From positions 186,001 through 250,000 of the forward strand of contig NZ_KB899096.1 in assembly GCF_000378045.1 (NCBI RefSeq): a DNA stretch of 64,000 nucleotides, given 5' to 3'. Positions 54,680-63,957 of the stretch are shown piece by piece. The DNA comes from Marinobacterium rhizophilum DSM 18822. Lineage in GTDB: Bacteria > Pseudomonadota > Gammaproteobacteria > Pseudomonadales > Balneatricaceae. The notes below the pieces were generated by a model that saw only the letters and a list, made by a program, of their open reading frames with translations, ran no database searches and was not told the DNA's origin. The position numbers and the translations under genes are program-made. Position 1 is the first letter of the stretch; each line of letters opens with the position of its first letter.

Positions 54680-55804
54680 TCAGAGCGCTGCAATATCGAT
54701 CCATGCACAATTCTGCTCGGCGCTTTTTTGGCAACCAGCGATAAAACGCATTCCTGCCAAACCATCATCAAGATCCGGCAGTTTCGAGGCCTTCTCGGGA
54801 TCGCGGATCAGTGCCGCCGATTCACGATAAAGATTGGCGAAGGCTTCGAGGTAGCCCTCGGGATGGCCGGCAGGGACGCGGGAGGCGGCGCTATTGTCTG
54901 CAGTGGCACCTGCCCCGTTGCGGGTCAGAAGGCAGGTCGGTGCTCCGAGCTTTGTAAAGCGTAAAAGATCGGGCTCCTCATGGGACCATTCGAGCCCACC
55001 GGCCTCGCCAAACACTCGCAGGCGCAGGCTGTTTTCGTGACCGATGCCCACTTGAGAGGCAAGCAAAAGTCCCTTGGCACCGCCCTCGTAGCGCAGTAAC
55101 ACTTCGGCATTGTCATCCACGGCCCGTCCATCGACGAAGGAAGACAGGTCTGCAGCGAGCCGTTCACAACGAAGCCCACTGACGAAACCCGCCAGATGAT
55201 AGGCGTGCGTTCCGATATCCCCGATCGCGCCGCCGCCTGCTTTGGCTGGATCAACCCGCCACGCGGCCTGTTTGTTGTCGTGAGCAGGCTCAGCAGCGAG
55301 CCAATCCTGTACATATTCCACCGCAACAAACCGAACCTTTCCGAGATCGCCACGCGCGACCATTTCACGCGCCTGCCGAATCATCGGATAGCCGGAATAA
55401 TTATGCGTAAGAATAACGCGCGCCTCGGAGACCTCGGCGGCGGCTACAATAGCCTTTGCTTCCTCCTGCGTGCTTGCCAGTGGCTTATCGCAGATCACAT
55501 GGATCCCGCGTTCGAGAAAGGCAATCGCAGGTGCGGCGTGCATGTGATTGGGCGTCACGATGGCCACCGCATCAATCCCGTCGGCACGCGCGGCTTCGGC
55601 TTCGGCCATCACGTTGAAATCTGCGTAACTACGGTCCGGTGCGATACCGAGATCGTTCGCGGAGGCGCGCGCTCGCTCTGGATCTGAACTCAGCGCACCG
55701 GCCACCAGCTCCCAATCGCCGTCGAGTCGCGCCGCCATACGATGAACGCCGCCGATAAATGCGCCCTGACCACCGCCGACCATGCCAAGTTTCAATTTGC
55801 TCAT
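54680..55804 (-). CDS. Gfo/Idh/MocA-family oxidoreductase
   Basis: A 374-residue NAD(P)-dependent sugar dehydrogenase. Rossmann start 'LGMVGGGQGAFIGGVHRMAARL', the conserved Lys-Pro in 'HVICDKPLAS', and the active-site region 'AGGGAIGDIGTHAYHLAGFVSG' with catalytic His. It oxidises or reduces a sugar or cyclitol, possibly a 3-keto sugar as in ThuB-type enzymes. It overlaps the isomerase by 4 nt and ends the operon. Confidence 0.85.
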   Translation of the reverse strand: MSKLKLGMVGGGQGAFIGGVHRMAARLDGDWELVAGALSSDPERARASANDLGIAPDRSYADFNVMAEAEAARADGIDAVAIVTPNHMHAAPAIAFLERGIHVICDKPLASTQEEAKAIVAAAEVSEARVILTHNYSGYPMIRQAREMVARGDLGKVRFVAVEYVQDWLAAEPAHDNKQAAWRVDPAKAGGGAIGDIGTHAYHLAGFVSGLRCERLAADLSSFVDGRAVDDNAEVLLRYEGGAKGLLLASQVGIGHENSLRLRVFGEAGGLEWSHEEPDLLRFTKLGAPTCLLTRNGAGATADNSAASRVPAGHPEGYLEAFANLYRESAALIRDPEKASKLPDLDDGLAGMRFIAGCQKSAEQNCAWIDIAAL

Positions 55805-56859
55805 TTTTGCAGTCCCAGCATTTTTCTGTTCGCCGCGTCATCGGCGCCGCCGTTGGCAAAATCATCAAACGCCCTTTCGGTCACACGGATGATGTGATCG
55901 CGCACGAATTGCGCACCTTCGCGGGCGCCATCTTCAGGATGTTTAAGGCAACACTCCCACTCGACCACCGCCCAGCCCTCGAAATCCATGGCCGCGAGTT
56001 TGGAAAATATCGCCTTGAAATCCACTTGACCGTCGCCTAGGCTGCGGAAACGTCCTGCGCGATCCACCCAGGGCTGGAAGCCCCCGTAAACACCTTGGCG
56101 CCCCGTCGGGTTGAACTCGGCATCCTTGACGTGGAACATCTTGATCCGGTCGCGGTAGATGTCGAGGTGATCAAGATAATCAAGACTTTGCAGGACGTAG
56201 TGCGACGGATCAAAAAGCATATTGGCCCGCGCATGACCATCGACACGCTCGAGAAACATATCGAAACTCGCCCCATCATGAAGATCCTCCCCAGGATGAA
56301 TTTCGAAACATACATCGACACCGCACTCATCCGCGTGATCGAGGACCGGACGCCAGCGCGCAGCCAATTCGTCAAACGCGGTCTCGATCAGCCCCTCAGG
56401 GCGTTGAGGCCACGGGTAGAGATAGGGCCATGCCAGCGCTCCCGAGAATGTCGCCATCGCGGTGAGGCCAAGATTTTTCGACGCGCTCAAGGTCTTTATG
56501 ACCTGATCGACCGCCCAGCTCTGACGCGCCTTGGTATTGCCGCGAAGTGGCTCGGGCGCAAACCCTTCGAACGCCAGATCATAGGCAGGATGCACGGCAA
56601 TCAACTGGCCTTGGATATGTGACGAAAGCTCGGTTACCACGACGCCGTTTTCTGCGGCCTGACCACGCCAGTCGTCACAGTACCCCTTGCTTTGAGCAGC
56701 TCTATCGAGATCGATTAGAGAGGACGCGCTCGAGGGTACCTGTACCCCTTCGTAACCACAATCAGCGGCCCATTTGGTAATCCCGTCCCATGTGTTAAAA
56801 GGAGCACTATCGCCCACGAATTGCGCCAGAAACAGCGCGGGTCCCTGAAGGGTTTTCAT
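55801..56859 (-). CDS. Sugar phosphate isomerase/epimerase family (TIM barrel) 1
   Basis: A 352-residue xylose-isomerase-like barrel protein. Metal-site pattern: 'DVCFEIHPGEDLHDG' (Glu), 'NMLFDPSHYVLQ' (Asp/His), 'KMFHVKDAEFNPTG' (His/Lys) and 'AVVEWECCLKHP' (Glu). Family members isomerise, epimerise or hydrolyse sugars, including keto sugars. It overlaps both neighbours by 4 nt. A broken copy of its start lies at 54362-54531. Confidence 0.83.
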   Translation of the reverse strand: MKTLQGPALFLAQFVGDSAPFNTWDGITKWAADCGYEGVQVPSSASSLIDLDRAAQSKGYCDDWRGQAAENGVVVTELSSHIQGQLIAVHPAYDLAFEGFAPEPLRGNTKARQSWAVDQVIKTLSASKNLGLTAMATFSGALAWPYLYPWPQRPEGLIETAFDELAARWRPVLDHADECGVDVCFEIHPGEDLHDGASFDMFLERVDGHARANMLFDPSHYVLQSLDYLDHLDIYRDRIKMFHVKDAEFNPTGRQGVYGGFQPWVDRAGRFRSLGDGQVDFKAIFSKLAAMDFEGWAVVEWECCLKHPEDGAREGAQFVRDHIIRVTERAFDDFANGGADDAANRKMLGLQK

Positions 56860-58541
56860 ACAGTTTTCCTCTGCGTTGCGGTTTGCGTGGCTGTTCTAGG
56901 CAAGCTGTATTCCGCCGCCAGATGACGACAGGCTCGCAAGCTCTGCGCCATGACTGTCAGCGTGGTGCCCATGACGCCACTGCCTGCAAAAATGGAGGCA
57001 TCCGTCACGTATAGGTTGGGAATATCCCAGCACTGACCCCATTCATTCACGACCGAGTTTTCAGGGGAGCTACCCATCCGCGCACCACCGCATTCATGAA
57101 TCGCCGCGCCCATCTGCATGACCCGCGAGAACATCGTCTTGAACAGGAAACGAGCGATTGGCTTGCTCCCCGGATAGACACCCCGCCCCCATTCCCGGAT
57201 GCCAAGCGGGGACCCCAGAAACTCAACCTCGCCGCCAGCGCCATTGGCTGTTTCAAGGAAATATGCCTCTTGTCGCGCCAGCATTCGGCGGTCTTCTGAT
57301 CCCATTTTGCACCTGATATGGGGTACGGGAATGCCCCATTTGTCGGTCTTTTTACGGTCGAGCGTGATCCGGTTCTCCGCGTCGGGTTGCATCTGTCCGA
57401 ACCCGAAGAACAGAAGGTCGGCGGTTTCATTCGCGGCTTTACCATCGCGCCCGATTGAGCCCTGAAAAACGAATTCGCCGCGCGCGGCGGGATCGCCTTT
57501 CGCATCTGAGCGGGTGATGAATACCCCACCGGCCGGGTCGTAGAACCGATCGCTCCAATCGGCAGGCGTCATGTCCGTATTCCGCGCCGCGTCATAACGG
57601 CCCATGCCTAGCATCGGCAACTGGTCCATGAAGTATCGCCCAAGCATGCCCGAGGAATTTCCGAGCCCCGCAGGGTGTTCGCCACTTTTCGAATTAAGCA
57701 GAAGGCGAACGCTTTCGATTGGGGATGCACCCAGAACGACATGCGCGGCATTGACCACTTCGGTTCGTCCTGTGCGCGTGTCGGTGAACTCAACGCCCGT
57801 AGCACGACTGGCTTCGCTCAGCACTCTGCGCGCGACAGCGTCGTAACGCACGGTCAAAAGTCCCGTTTCGAGCGCCTCCTCAAGCGGCGGCATCATGCGT
57901 GATTTCGGCGGTTTGATGGATCGCCACGCGATAACGTGTTTCTCGGGCCATTGATCTTCGACGGCCGTTTTGAAGCGTTCTTCGGCGGGCGAGAGTTTGG
58001 CAGGGGAGCTGAACACCCCGTCAGGGACGGTCTCGACCCCATCGGCATTGCCAGACACTTCGAGACAGCGTTCAACCTCATCGTAGTAGGGCGCGATATC
58101 GTCGTAGGAAATCGGCCAATCGACACCACGACCCGCGCGGCTTTGCGATTTAAAATCGTCATCACCCCAGCGCGAGAGCGCGCGCCCGAAGAGATGAAGA
58201 CGCCCGCCCTGTTGACGCCCCCTGATCCAGATAAACGGCGCATCTTTCGGCGTGGTGTAGGGGTTGTCACGATCGTTGGCATAAAGGTGTCGCAGCATCC
58301 CGCGGAAAAAAACGGAACGCGACTGGATCGGTTGGCCCTCGAACGTCGCAATGGCACGCTCCAGTATATTAATCGTGGCAGGCTTCGCGGGTTTCTTCGC
58401 GGGATCGAAATCCGCGTCAGACAACTCTCGCCCTGCTTCGAGCATGAGAACCCGCAATCCATTCTGTGTCAGTTCACGCGCGGCGAAACTTCCCGCAGCG
58501 CCAGACCCGACGACGATCGCGTCGTAACTACTATCTGTCAT
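56856..58541 (-). CDS. GMC-family FAD oxidoreductase (sugar dehydrogenase)
   Basis: A 561-residue flavoprotein. FAD motif 'VVGSGAAGSFAARELTQNGLRVLMLEAG' at the N-terminus and GMC C-terminal region with active-site His in 'HECGGARMGSS' and 'PNLYVTDASIFAGSGVMGTTLTVMAQSLRA'. It resembles the large subunit of gluconate-2-dehydrogenase/glucoside-3-dehydrogenase enzymes, which oxidise sugars with transfer of electrons to a cytochrome. The usual small subunit gene is absent. No Tat signal is visible at the N-terminus. Part of it is duplicated as a remnant at 54533-54597. Confidence 0.85.
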   Translation of the reverse strand: MTDSSYDAIVVGSGAAGSFAARELTQNGLRVLMLEAGRELSDADFDPAKKPAKPATINILERAIATFEGQPIQSRSVFFRGMLRHLYANDRDNPYTTPKDAPFIWIRGRQQGGRLHLFGRALSRWGDDDFKSQSRAGRGVDWPISYDDIAPYYDEVERCLEVSGNADGVETVPDGVFSSPAKLSPAEERFKTAVEDQWPEKHVIAWRSIKPPKSRMMPPLEEALETGLLTVRYDAVARRVLSEASRATGVEFTDTRTGRTEVVNAAHVVLGASPIESVRLLLNSKSGEHPAGLGNSSGMLGRYFMDQLPMLGMGRYDAARNTDMTPADWSDRFYDPAGGVFITRSDAKGDPAARGEFVFQGSIGRDGKAANETADLLFFGFGQMQPDAENRITLDRKKTDKWGIPVPHIRCKMGSEDRRMLARQEAYFLETANGAGGEVEFLGSPLGIREWGRGVYPGSKPIARFLFKTMFSRVMQMGAAIHECGGARMGSSPENSVVNEWGQCWDIPNLYVTDASIFAGSGVMGTTLTVMAQSLRACRHLAAEYSLPRTATQTATQRKTV

Positions 58542-58575
58542 TTTTTACTCCAAAACAGCAAATGCAGACCCGCAT

Positions 58576-59343
58576 TCAGCGGCGCGCAATACGGTGCGCC
58601 GCAGTTACGGAACGGGTTGCAAATCGGCGCCAATCAGCGGGTTGGTCATGTTCGAGCACCATGATCCGCGCGCCTAGATCGAGGCAGCGTGGCCATAGTG
58701 CTTCCCAGTCCATCGTCCCGTATCCGAGATCGGCGAAGCCTTTTTCGTCCAGACAGGTGCCCTTGGGGGCCATGTCCTTGACATGAACCGCGGGAATACG
58801 ACCGGCGTACTTTTCCAGAAATTCAAGCGGGTCCGCCCCACCAACAATCATCCAGGCGAGATCCGGCTCAAGCGCAACATCCTTGCCCAGCAAACGGTCG
58901 AGGGGATAGCTGCCGTCAGGAAGGCGCTCCATCTCGAACTCATGATTGTGGTAAGCAAACGTCAGCTCACGCGCGGCCATATCTCGTGAAACCTCAGCCA
59001 GCCGCGCACCGTAGGCATCCCAACCGGCAGCGGTGCTCGGGCGATCTTCGGGCGAGATATAGGGATCAACAACCAACCACATACCGAGCGTTTTGGCGAT
59101 CTTCTCGACTTGATCGGGGGCTGTTTCGAATTGAGAAAGGGTGAAATGTCCGCTTTCCGCGGTCAGCCCATAGCGCTCAAGTAGGCTGGCATAGGTCTCC
59201 ACCTCTTGCATGCTCCCTGGCAGTTCAAAAAAGAACGGTTGCACGTCCTTGAGACCCAATTCAGCCAGAAGCCGGAGTTGTGTTTCTAGATCGACTTCTT
59301 CACGGGAAGAAAACATTTGGAACGAAATTGTCACCGCACTCAT
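58576..59343 (-). CDS. Sugar phosphate isomerase/epimerase family (TIM barrel) 2
   Basis: A 255-residue TIM barrel protein: 'GLTAESGHFTLSQ', 'ELTFAYHNHEFEM', 'VALEPDLAWMIVGGADP', 'AVHVKDMAPKG', typical of the inosose dehydratase/hydroxypyruvate isomerase-like group. ATG 59343 (MSAVTISFQ) has GAGAGGA upstream; an extension to 59382 overlaps the previous gene and is less likely. It lies between the ABC ATPase and the GMC enzyme. Confidence 0.84.
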   Translation of the reverse strand: MSAVTISFQMFSSREEVDLETQLRLLAELGLKDVQPFFFELPGSMQEVETYASLLERYGLTAESGHFTLSQFETAPDQVEKIAKTLGMWLVVDPYISPEDRPSTAAGWDAYGARLAEVSRDMAARELTFAYHNHEFEMERLPDGSYPLDRLLGKDVALEPDLAWMIVGGADPLEFLEKYAGRIPAVHVKDMAPKGTCLDEKGFADLGYGTMDWEALWPRCLDLGARIMVLEHDQPADWRRFATRSVTAAHRIARR

Positions 59344-59369
59344 GTCGGTCCTCTCAAAGTTTTTGGTGT

Positions 59370-60440
59370 TCATCCGAGGCACTTGGTGGTAATCGGATCG
59401 AAAAGATGCACGCGCGCCGGATCGGGGCGGACAAAAAGCGGCGCTCCATCAGCTTCCAGCACCCGTTCACGGAACACGCCGGTAATTGAACTTTGTCCCA
59501 TCTCCATGAACACCATCGTCTCGGAGCCAGTAGGCTCGACCACGCTGATCCGCGTTTCGATCCCGTCGCTACCGGCCAGTTGGATATGCTCGGGGCGAAA
59601 ACCATAAACGACGGGCTGCCCGTCCTTCACCTGTACATCCTCGGAGAGTGGCAGGATGACACCATCATGGCTCGCGAAGGTCGGTTTGCCACCTTGCATC
59701 ACGATCTTACCCTCCACGAAATTCATCGAGGGAGATCCGATGAATGCCGCAACGAACATGTTGTCGGGGTGGTCATAGATGTTGAGTGGCGTGTCGCATT
59801 GCTCCACCACGCCTGCTCGCATTACAACGATCTTGTCAGCCATGGTCATGGCTTCGATTTGGTCGTGGGTAACGTAGATCGTAGTGGTTTGAAGCCGGTG
59901 CTGCAGCGCCTTGATCTCGGTCCGCATCTCGACCCGAAGCTTGGCGTCGAGGTTCGAGAGCGGTTCGTCAAAAAGAAAAACCTGAGGGTCGCGGACAATC
60001 GCACGCCCCATGGCGACTCGCTGGCGCTGACCGCCCGACATCTGTCGTGGGTACCTGTCAAGCAGCGGTCCCAAGCCAAGAATATCGGCCGCCTTGTGCA
60101 CTTTTTTGGCCCGCTCGGCTTTGGGCATACCCTTGAGCTTGAGCGAAAACGCCATATTGTCCGCCACGGTCATGTGCGGATAAAGTGCGTAGCTTTGGAA
60201 CACCATAGCGATATCACGGTCTTTCGCCAGCACATCGTTGACCACCCGTGTGCCGATCTGCACCTCGCCGCCGCAGATGTCCTCAAGCCCTGCGATCATC
60301 CGCAAAAGGGTGGATTTCCCGCAGCCCGAAGGACCGACAAGAACTACGAACTCACCATCTTCGATCTGCACGGAGACACCATGAATGATCTGGTTGCCGC
60401 CGTATGTTTTTGTTACGTCTCGGAGTTGAACCTGTGACAC
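59370..60440 (-). CDS. Sugar ABC importer ATPase (UgpC/ThuK type)
   Basis: A 356-residue CUT1 ATPase: Walker [10 protein letters not shown] (about 36-44), '[15 protein letters not shown]', Walker B '[13 protein letters not shown]', switch '[14 protein letters not shown]' and a MalK-like C-terminal domain. The signature begins with Met instead of Leu. It serves the two following permease genes upstream in the operon. Confidence 0.87.
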   Translation of the reverse strand: MSQVQLRDVTKTYGGNQIIHGVSVQIEDGEFVVLVGPSGCGKSTLLRMIAGLEDICGGEVQIGTRVVNDVLAKDRDIAMVFQSYALYPHMTVADNMAFSLKLKGMPKAERAKKVHKAADILGLGPLLDRYPRQMSGGQRQRVAMGRAIVRDPQVFLFDEPLSNLDAKLRVEMRTEIKALQHRLQTTTIYVTHDQIEAMTMADKIVVMRAGVVEQCDTPLNIYDHPDNMFVAAFIGSPSMNFVEGKIVMQGGKPTFASHDGVILPLSEDVQVKDGQPVVYGFRPEHIQLAGSDGIETRISVVEPTGSETMVFMEMGQSSITGVFRERVLEADGAPLFVRPDPARVHLFDPITTKCLG

Positions 60441-60484
60441 GTGCGTTGCTCCTGTTGTTTGGTTTCACTGGGGTGCGCGTTGCG

Positions 60485-61375
60485 TCACCCTTTGACAGCA
60501 CCACCAAGGATGCCGCGAACGAAATAGCGCTGAAGTGCGACAATGAGGAAAAGAGGAATGATCACCGACAAGAAGGTAGCGGCCATCAGCGGCCCCTGCC
60601 CCTGCGATGTCTGGTTCGCCAAGCCCGCGAGGTTGACCGTGACAGGAGCCGCATGGGAGGAGCCGCCCATAAACAGAAGCGGGGTTAGCAGATCGTTCCA
60701 CGACCAGAGAAACGCCATCAAGCCAAGCGACGCCATGATCGGGCGTGCTAGTGGCATCACCACAGAGCGGAAAATACGCAATTGCGAAGCGCCATCAAGC
60801 TCGGCGGCTTCATATAGCTCGGCAGGGATAGACGCGATGAACCCGCGCAAAAGAAACACACCAAACGGGAGGGTAAATCCAACCTGGTAAAGCCAGATAC
60901 CCGGGATCGTACCGGAAATCCCGAAGGTGTAGTAAAGCTTCAACAGCGGCACGAGCGTAATCTGTGGCGGCGTCACGAGTAGCGCGACGAGCGCTAGCGA
61001 CAGCGCCATCCGCCCGCGAAACTGCATCCGCACCAGTGCATAGGCCCCGATCAGCGACAGCAGAACCGTGATGATTGTCGTGGGTAGCGCGATTGCCACG
61101 GATGTCGTCAGACTTCCTGCTATATCAAGTTGATCGAGCGCGAGTGTGTAGTTCTGCATGGTGAAATTCGGGCGCAGAAAAGCCCACCACCATCCGCTCG
61201 CTGCGGTGTCCGCCTGTCGCCGAAACGATGAGACCAGAAGTGCGAGAATCGGAAGAAGCCAACTCGCCATGAACAGTACGACTACACCGTGAACAACAAA
61301 GCGTGACAGACGGGGTAGTTTGCGCTGGCGCTTGAAGGGCGCGGACGCAGGCATCGTTGTATCGGTCATGGTCAT
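60485..61375 (-). CDS. Sugar ABC permease (MalG type), fourth importer
   Basis: A 296-residue permease with about six membrane helices, EAA loop 'ELYEAAELDGASQLRIFRSVVMPL' and end 'FVRGILGGAVKG'. A basic N-terminus ('PFKRQRKLPRLSRF') precedes the first helix. It overlaps the preceding permease by 4 nt. Confidence 0.87.
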   Translation of the reverse strand: MTMTDTTMPASAPFKRQRKLPRLSRFVVHGVVVLFMASWLLPILALLVSSFRRQADTAASGWWWAFLRPNFTMQNYTLALDQLDIAGSLTTSVAIALPTTIITVLLSLIGAYALVRMQFRGRMALSLALVALLVTPPQITLVPLLKLYYTFGISGTIPGIWLYQVGFTLPFGVFLLRGFIASIPAELYEAAELDGASQLRIFRSVVMPLARPIMASLGLMAFLWSWNDLLTPLLFMGGSSHAAPVTVNLAGLANQTSQGQGPLMAATFLSVIIPLFLIVALQRYFVRGILGGAVKG

Positions 61376-62349
61376 TTCCCGGCCTCCGTTCGGAATTGGT
61401 GGATATTGATGAGAGCAACAGGCAAGGCTGTAATCAAAAGGACCACGGCAATTGCACTGGCATGTCCGAGATTGTTCATCGCAAAAAGCTCGTAGTAGAG
61501 GCGGTTCGCGATCACATCCGTGCCGAAATTGCCGTTAGTCATCACATAGACGATGTCAAAAACCTTCAGTGCCGCGATGATCATGGTGGTCAGGACAACC
61601 AGAACGGAAGGCAGAATGTTGGGCAGAATGATCGAAAAAAAGACCCTAAAGTCCCCTGCCCCGTCAAGGCGTGCCGCCTCGACCATATCGTCCCCGACAT
61701 TCTTGATCGCAGAAGACAGGATCAGCGTCGCGATTCCCAGCTGAAGCCAGACGGCAATGAAGATAAGCGCGAAATTGTTGATCACTGGCTCGATGAGCCA
61801 TGCGACGGGTTTGATCCCGAACAGGCTCAAAAAACCATTAATCGTGCCAAACTGCGCCATGCCGGCCGGCTGAAACGAATACATCTGCCCCCAAATGACG
61901 GCCCCTGCAGTAAAGGAAATGGCCGTCGGGAGAACCGCAATGGTTACCGCGAAAGGTTCGTATTTCACCTTGTCAAACAACACCGCGGTAATGAGCGCAA
62001 GGACCACAACGCAGAGCGGGAAGGCAATAAGCCACAGAACGTTGTTGCCGATAACCTCAAGCATCGTGCCCGAGAAGGCCCACAGATAATTATCAAGCCC
62101 GACCCAGTCATCGACACGTGCGTTCTTGAAGGACGTCCTAATCGTGTCAATGACCGGGTAGAGCAGGATCAGAACAATCAGTAGAATAGGAAGGGAAAGC
62201 CACACCCATGGGCGCGCCGACCGCCGAAGAACCGGCGGAAACGTCCGCAGAATGCCTTCACCCACACCTAGAGCGGCATAAACCAAGACGGGGATGCCAA
62301 TAGCACCGAGAACGATGAGAAGCGGGATAAGTGTCATGGTATCTTTCAT
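61372..62349 (-). CDS. Sugar ABC permease (MalF type), fourth importer
   Basis: A 325-residue permease with a long N-terminal helix pair, 'AVIWGQMYSFQPAGMAQFGTINGFLSLFG' and EAA loop 'DDMVEAARLDGAGDFRVFFSIILPNI'. It follows the binding-protein gene by 34 nt. Confidence 0.87.
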   Translation of the reverse strand: MKDTMTLIPLLIVLGAIGIPVLVYAALGVGEGILRTFPPVLRRSARPWVWLSLPILLIVLILLYPVIDTIRTSFKNARVDDWVGLDNYLWAFSGTMLEVIGNNVLWLIAFPLCVVVLALITAVLFDKVKYEPFAVTIAVLPTAISFTAGAVIWGQMYSFQPAGMAQFGTINGFLSLFGIKPVAWLIEPVINNFALIFIAVWLQLGIATLILSSAIKNVGDDMVEAARLDGAGDFRVFFSIILPNILPSVLVVLTTMIIAALKVFDIVYVMTNGNFGTDVIANRLYYELFAMNNLGHASAIAVVLLITALPVALINIHQFRTEAGK

Positions 62350-62383
62350 GGAGGTCCCAGGGGTGTTTGCCTTTGAAGAACGA

Positions 62384-63697
62384 TTACTCGACCGCGGCCT
62401 GAACGTCGGCCAGAATGGCGTCTAGCTTGCCAGGTGAGCGCATGTATTCAACAACGGCACGATAATAGGCACTCGTTCCGCCCCCCGACAAAAGCGCGTT
62501 CGGTCCTACTGCGAATTGCACATCCCCAGCGCTCACGTACGACTCCGAGATAGATTGCAACACGGAGCTGGAATAGGCGTCGGACGGCACGTTCTTGTTT
62601 GCCACCGGCCAACGGTTGAGGGAGGCGAGATAGGTCTGCGCCGGTGTCGAGGCCATGAACTCGAGAAACGCCTTGGTCTCTGGCCGGTCCGTCAGGCCAA
62701 TGCTGGTAGCGGCCTGGAACAGCTCATATCCATAGAAAGCAGAGTTCACCGCAGGCACGCGGTAGAAAGCAATATTCTCACCGGGGCGAGCATTTTCGCC
62801 CAGCAGGCCAGGCACCCAAGCGCCCCATAGCGAAACCTGGCAGGCAGCCGGTTCGGAAATAAGGCCGTTGTATCCAGTGGCGATCGAGGTCGAGATCGCA
62901 CCGACATTCCCCCCCAGAAGATGCGTATCCGTCGCCACGACGCGACCGAATTCCTCGAACGCTCCTTTAACCTCGTCGCTGGTCCAGGGAAGCTCACCCG
63001 ATCCCCACTGCTCATAGAGCTCGGGACCATAGGTCTTTAGGAAAATATTATCGATAATCTGCGCACCCGGAAAACCGGAAGCCGCACCCGCACCTTGCGC
63101 CGCGCACCAGACTGCATTGCCTTTTTCTGCTTCGGCGATGGTCCAATCAGCAAGCTCTTTCCAGTCTGTGGGGTCTTTGGGGCCAGTGTATGTTTCCGGG
63201 TTGTACCAGACCATAAACGGATTCATGCCCTGATAGAGACCAAAGACCTTTCCATCAAAAATCGTGGTTTCGAGCAGCTGCTCGTTGAAATTCCTACTCA
63301 GGCTTTCGCCCATAAGCTCGGTCAGATCAAGCGTGAGACCCTGATGGGCATATTCGGCAGCAATGCCGAGTTGCAGCTCGCCGACATCGGGGGGATTACC
63401 AGCCTGAATCCGCGATTGAATAATCGCGGTAGTATCGGCCGTACCGGTGTAGCGAATCTCAACACCCGCGCCTTGAGTGAAAGCGGCATAGACCTTTTGC
63501 AGGGTTTGTCCTTCGGCACCGCTATTTTGACCTATAAATTCGACATAGCCGCTCAGATCGTACCCTTTGGCGATGCGCGCAGCCTCTTCGACTGCTGCTT
63601 GGTAATAAGCGCTGTCTTGCGCGATGGCCGGTGCAGCGACCAATGCTGTCAGAATGTAAAGCGAAGTTCGCTTCATGAGATGTCCAATAGTTTTCAT
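62384..63697 (-). CDS. Sugar ABC periplasmic binding protein, fourth importer
   Basis: A 437-residue family 1 binding protein. Signal peptide within the first 27-34 residues ('MKRTSLYILTALVAAPAIAQ'). The mature part includes 'GYDLSGYVEFIGQNSGAEGQTLQKVYAAFTQGAGVEIRYTGTADTTAIIQSRIQAGNPPDVGELQLG', typical of alpha-glucoside-type binding proteins. The start could be 63697 (AGAGG upstream) or the ATG at 63676, which fits the signal peptide better. It is first in the operon. Confidence 0.85.
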   Translation of the reverse strand: MKTIGHLMKRTSLYILTALVAAPAIAQDSAYYQAAVEEAARIAKGYDLSGYVEFIGQNSGAEGQTLQKVYAAFTQGAGVEIRYTGTADTTAIIQSRIQAGNPPDVGELQLGIAAEYAHQGLTLDLTELMGESLSRNFNEQLLETTIFDGKVFGLYQGMNPFMVWYNPETYTGPKDPTDWKELADWTIAEAEKGNAVWCAAQGAGAASGFPGAQIIDNIFLKTYGPELYEQWGSGELPWTSDEVKGAFEEFGRVVATDTHLLGGNVGAISTSIATGYNGLISEPAACQVSLWGAWVPGLLGENARPGENIAFYRVPAVNSAFYGYELFQAATSIGLTDRPETKAFLEFMASTPAQTYLASLNRWPVANKNVPSDAYSSSVLQSISESYVSAGDVQFAVGPNALLSGGGTSAYYRAVVEYMRSPGKLDAILADVQAAVE

Positions 63698-63957
63698 TTT
63701 TATCGACCTCTAAAGTTGGCTGTGATGATTCATCAATTCGTCACAATTCCATAATGCAATGCCAATACAACTAGTGTCAATACAGATTCATATTCTTTCA
63801 ATTTTGATATAATAACGAAAAAAATGGCCTTTGTACTTAATGATATTCCACATTATCAGGCGCTTATTTATTGCAATTTTAGGATTTCATTCGAATTTTT
63901 GGGCACGCCCAAAATTCTTTACAAAGAAAGGACGTCCAATCATTCACGAGGTTTGAA
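63698..63957. other. AT-rich divergent promoter region
   Basis: 260 bases, very AT-rich (63740-63900), between the binding-protein gene and a divergent + strand gene. It should carry both promoters. No clear palindromic operator was seen. Confidence 0.5.
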
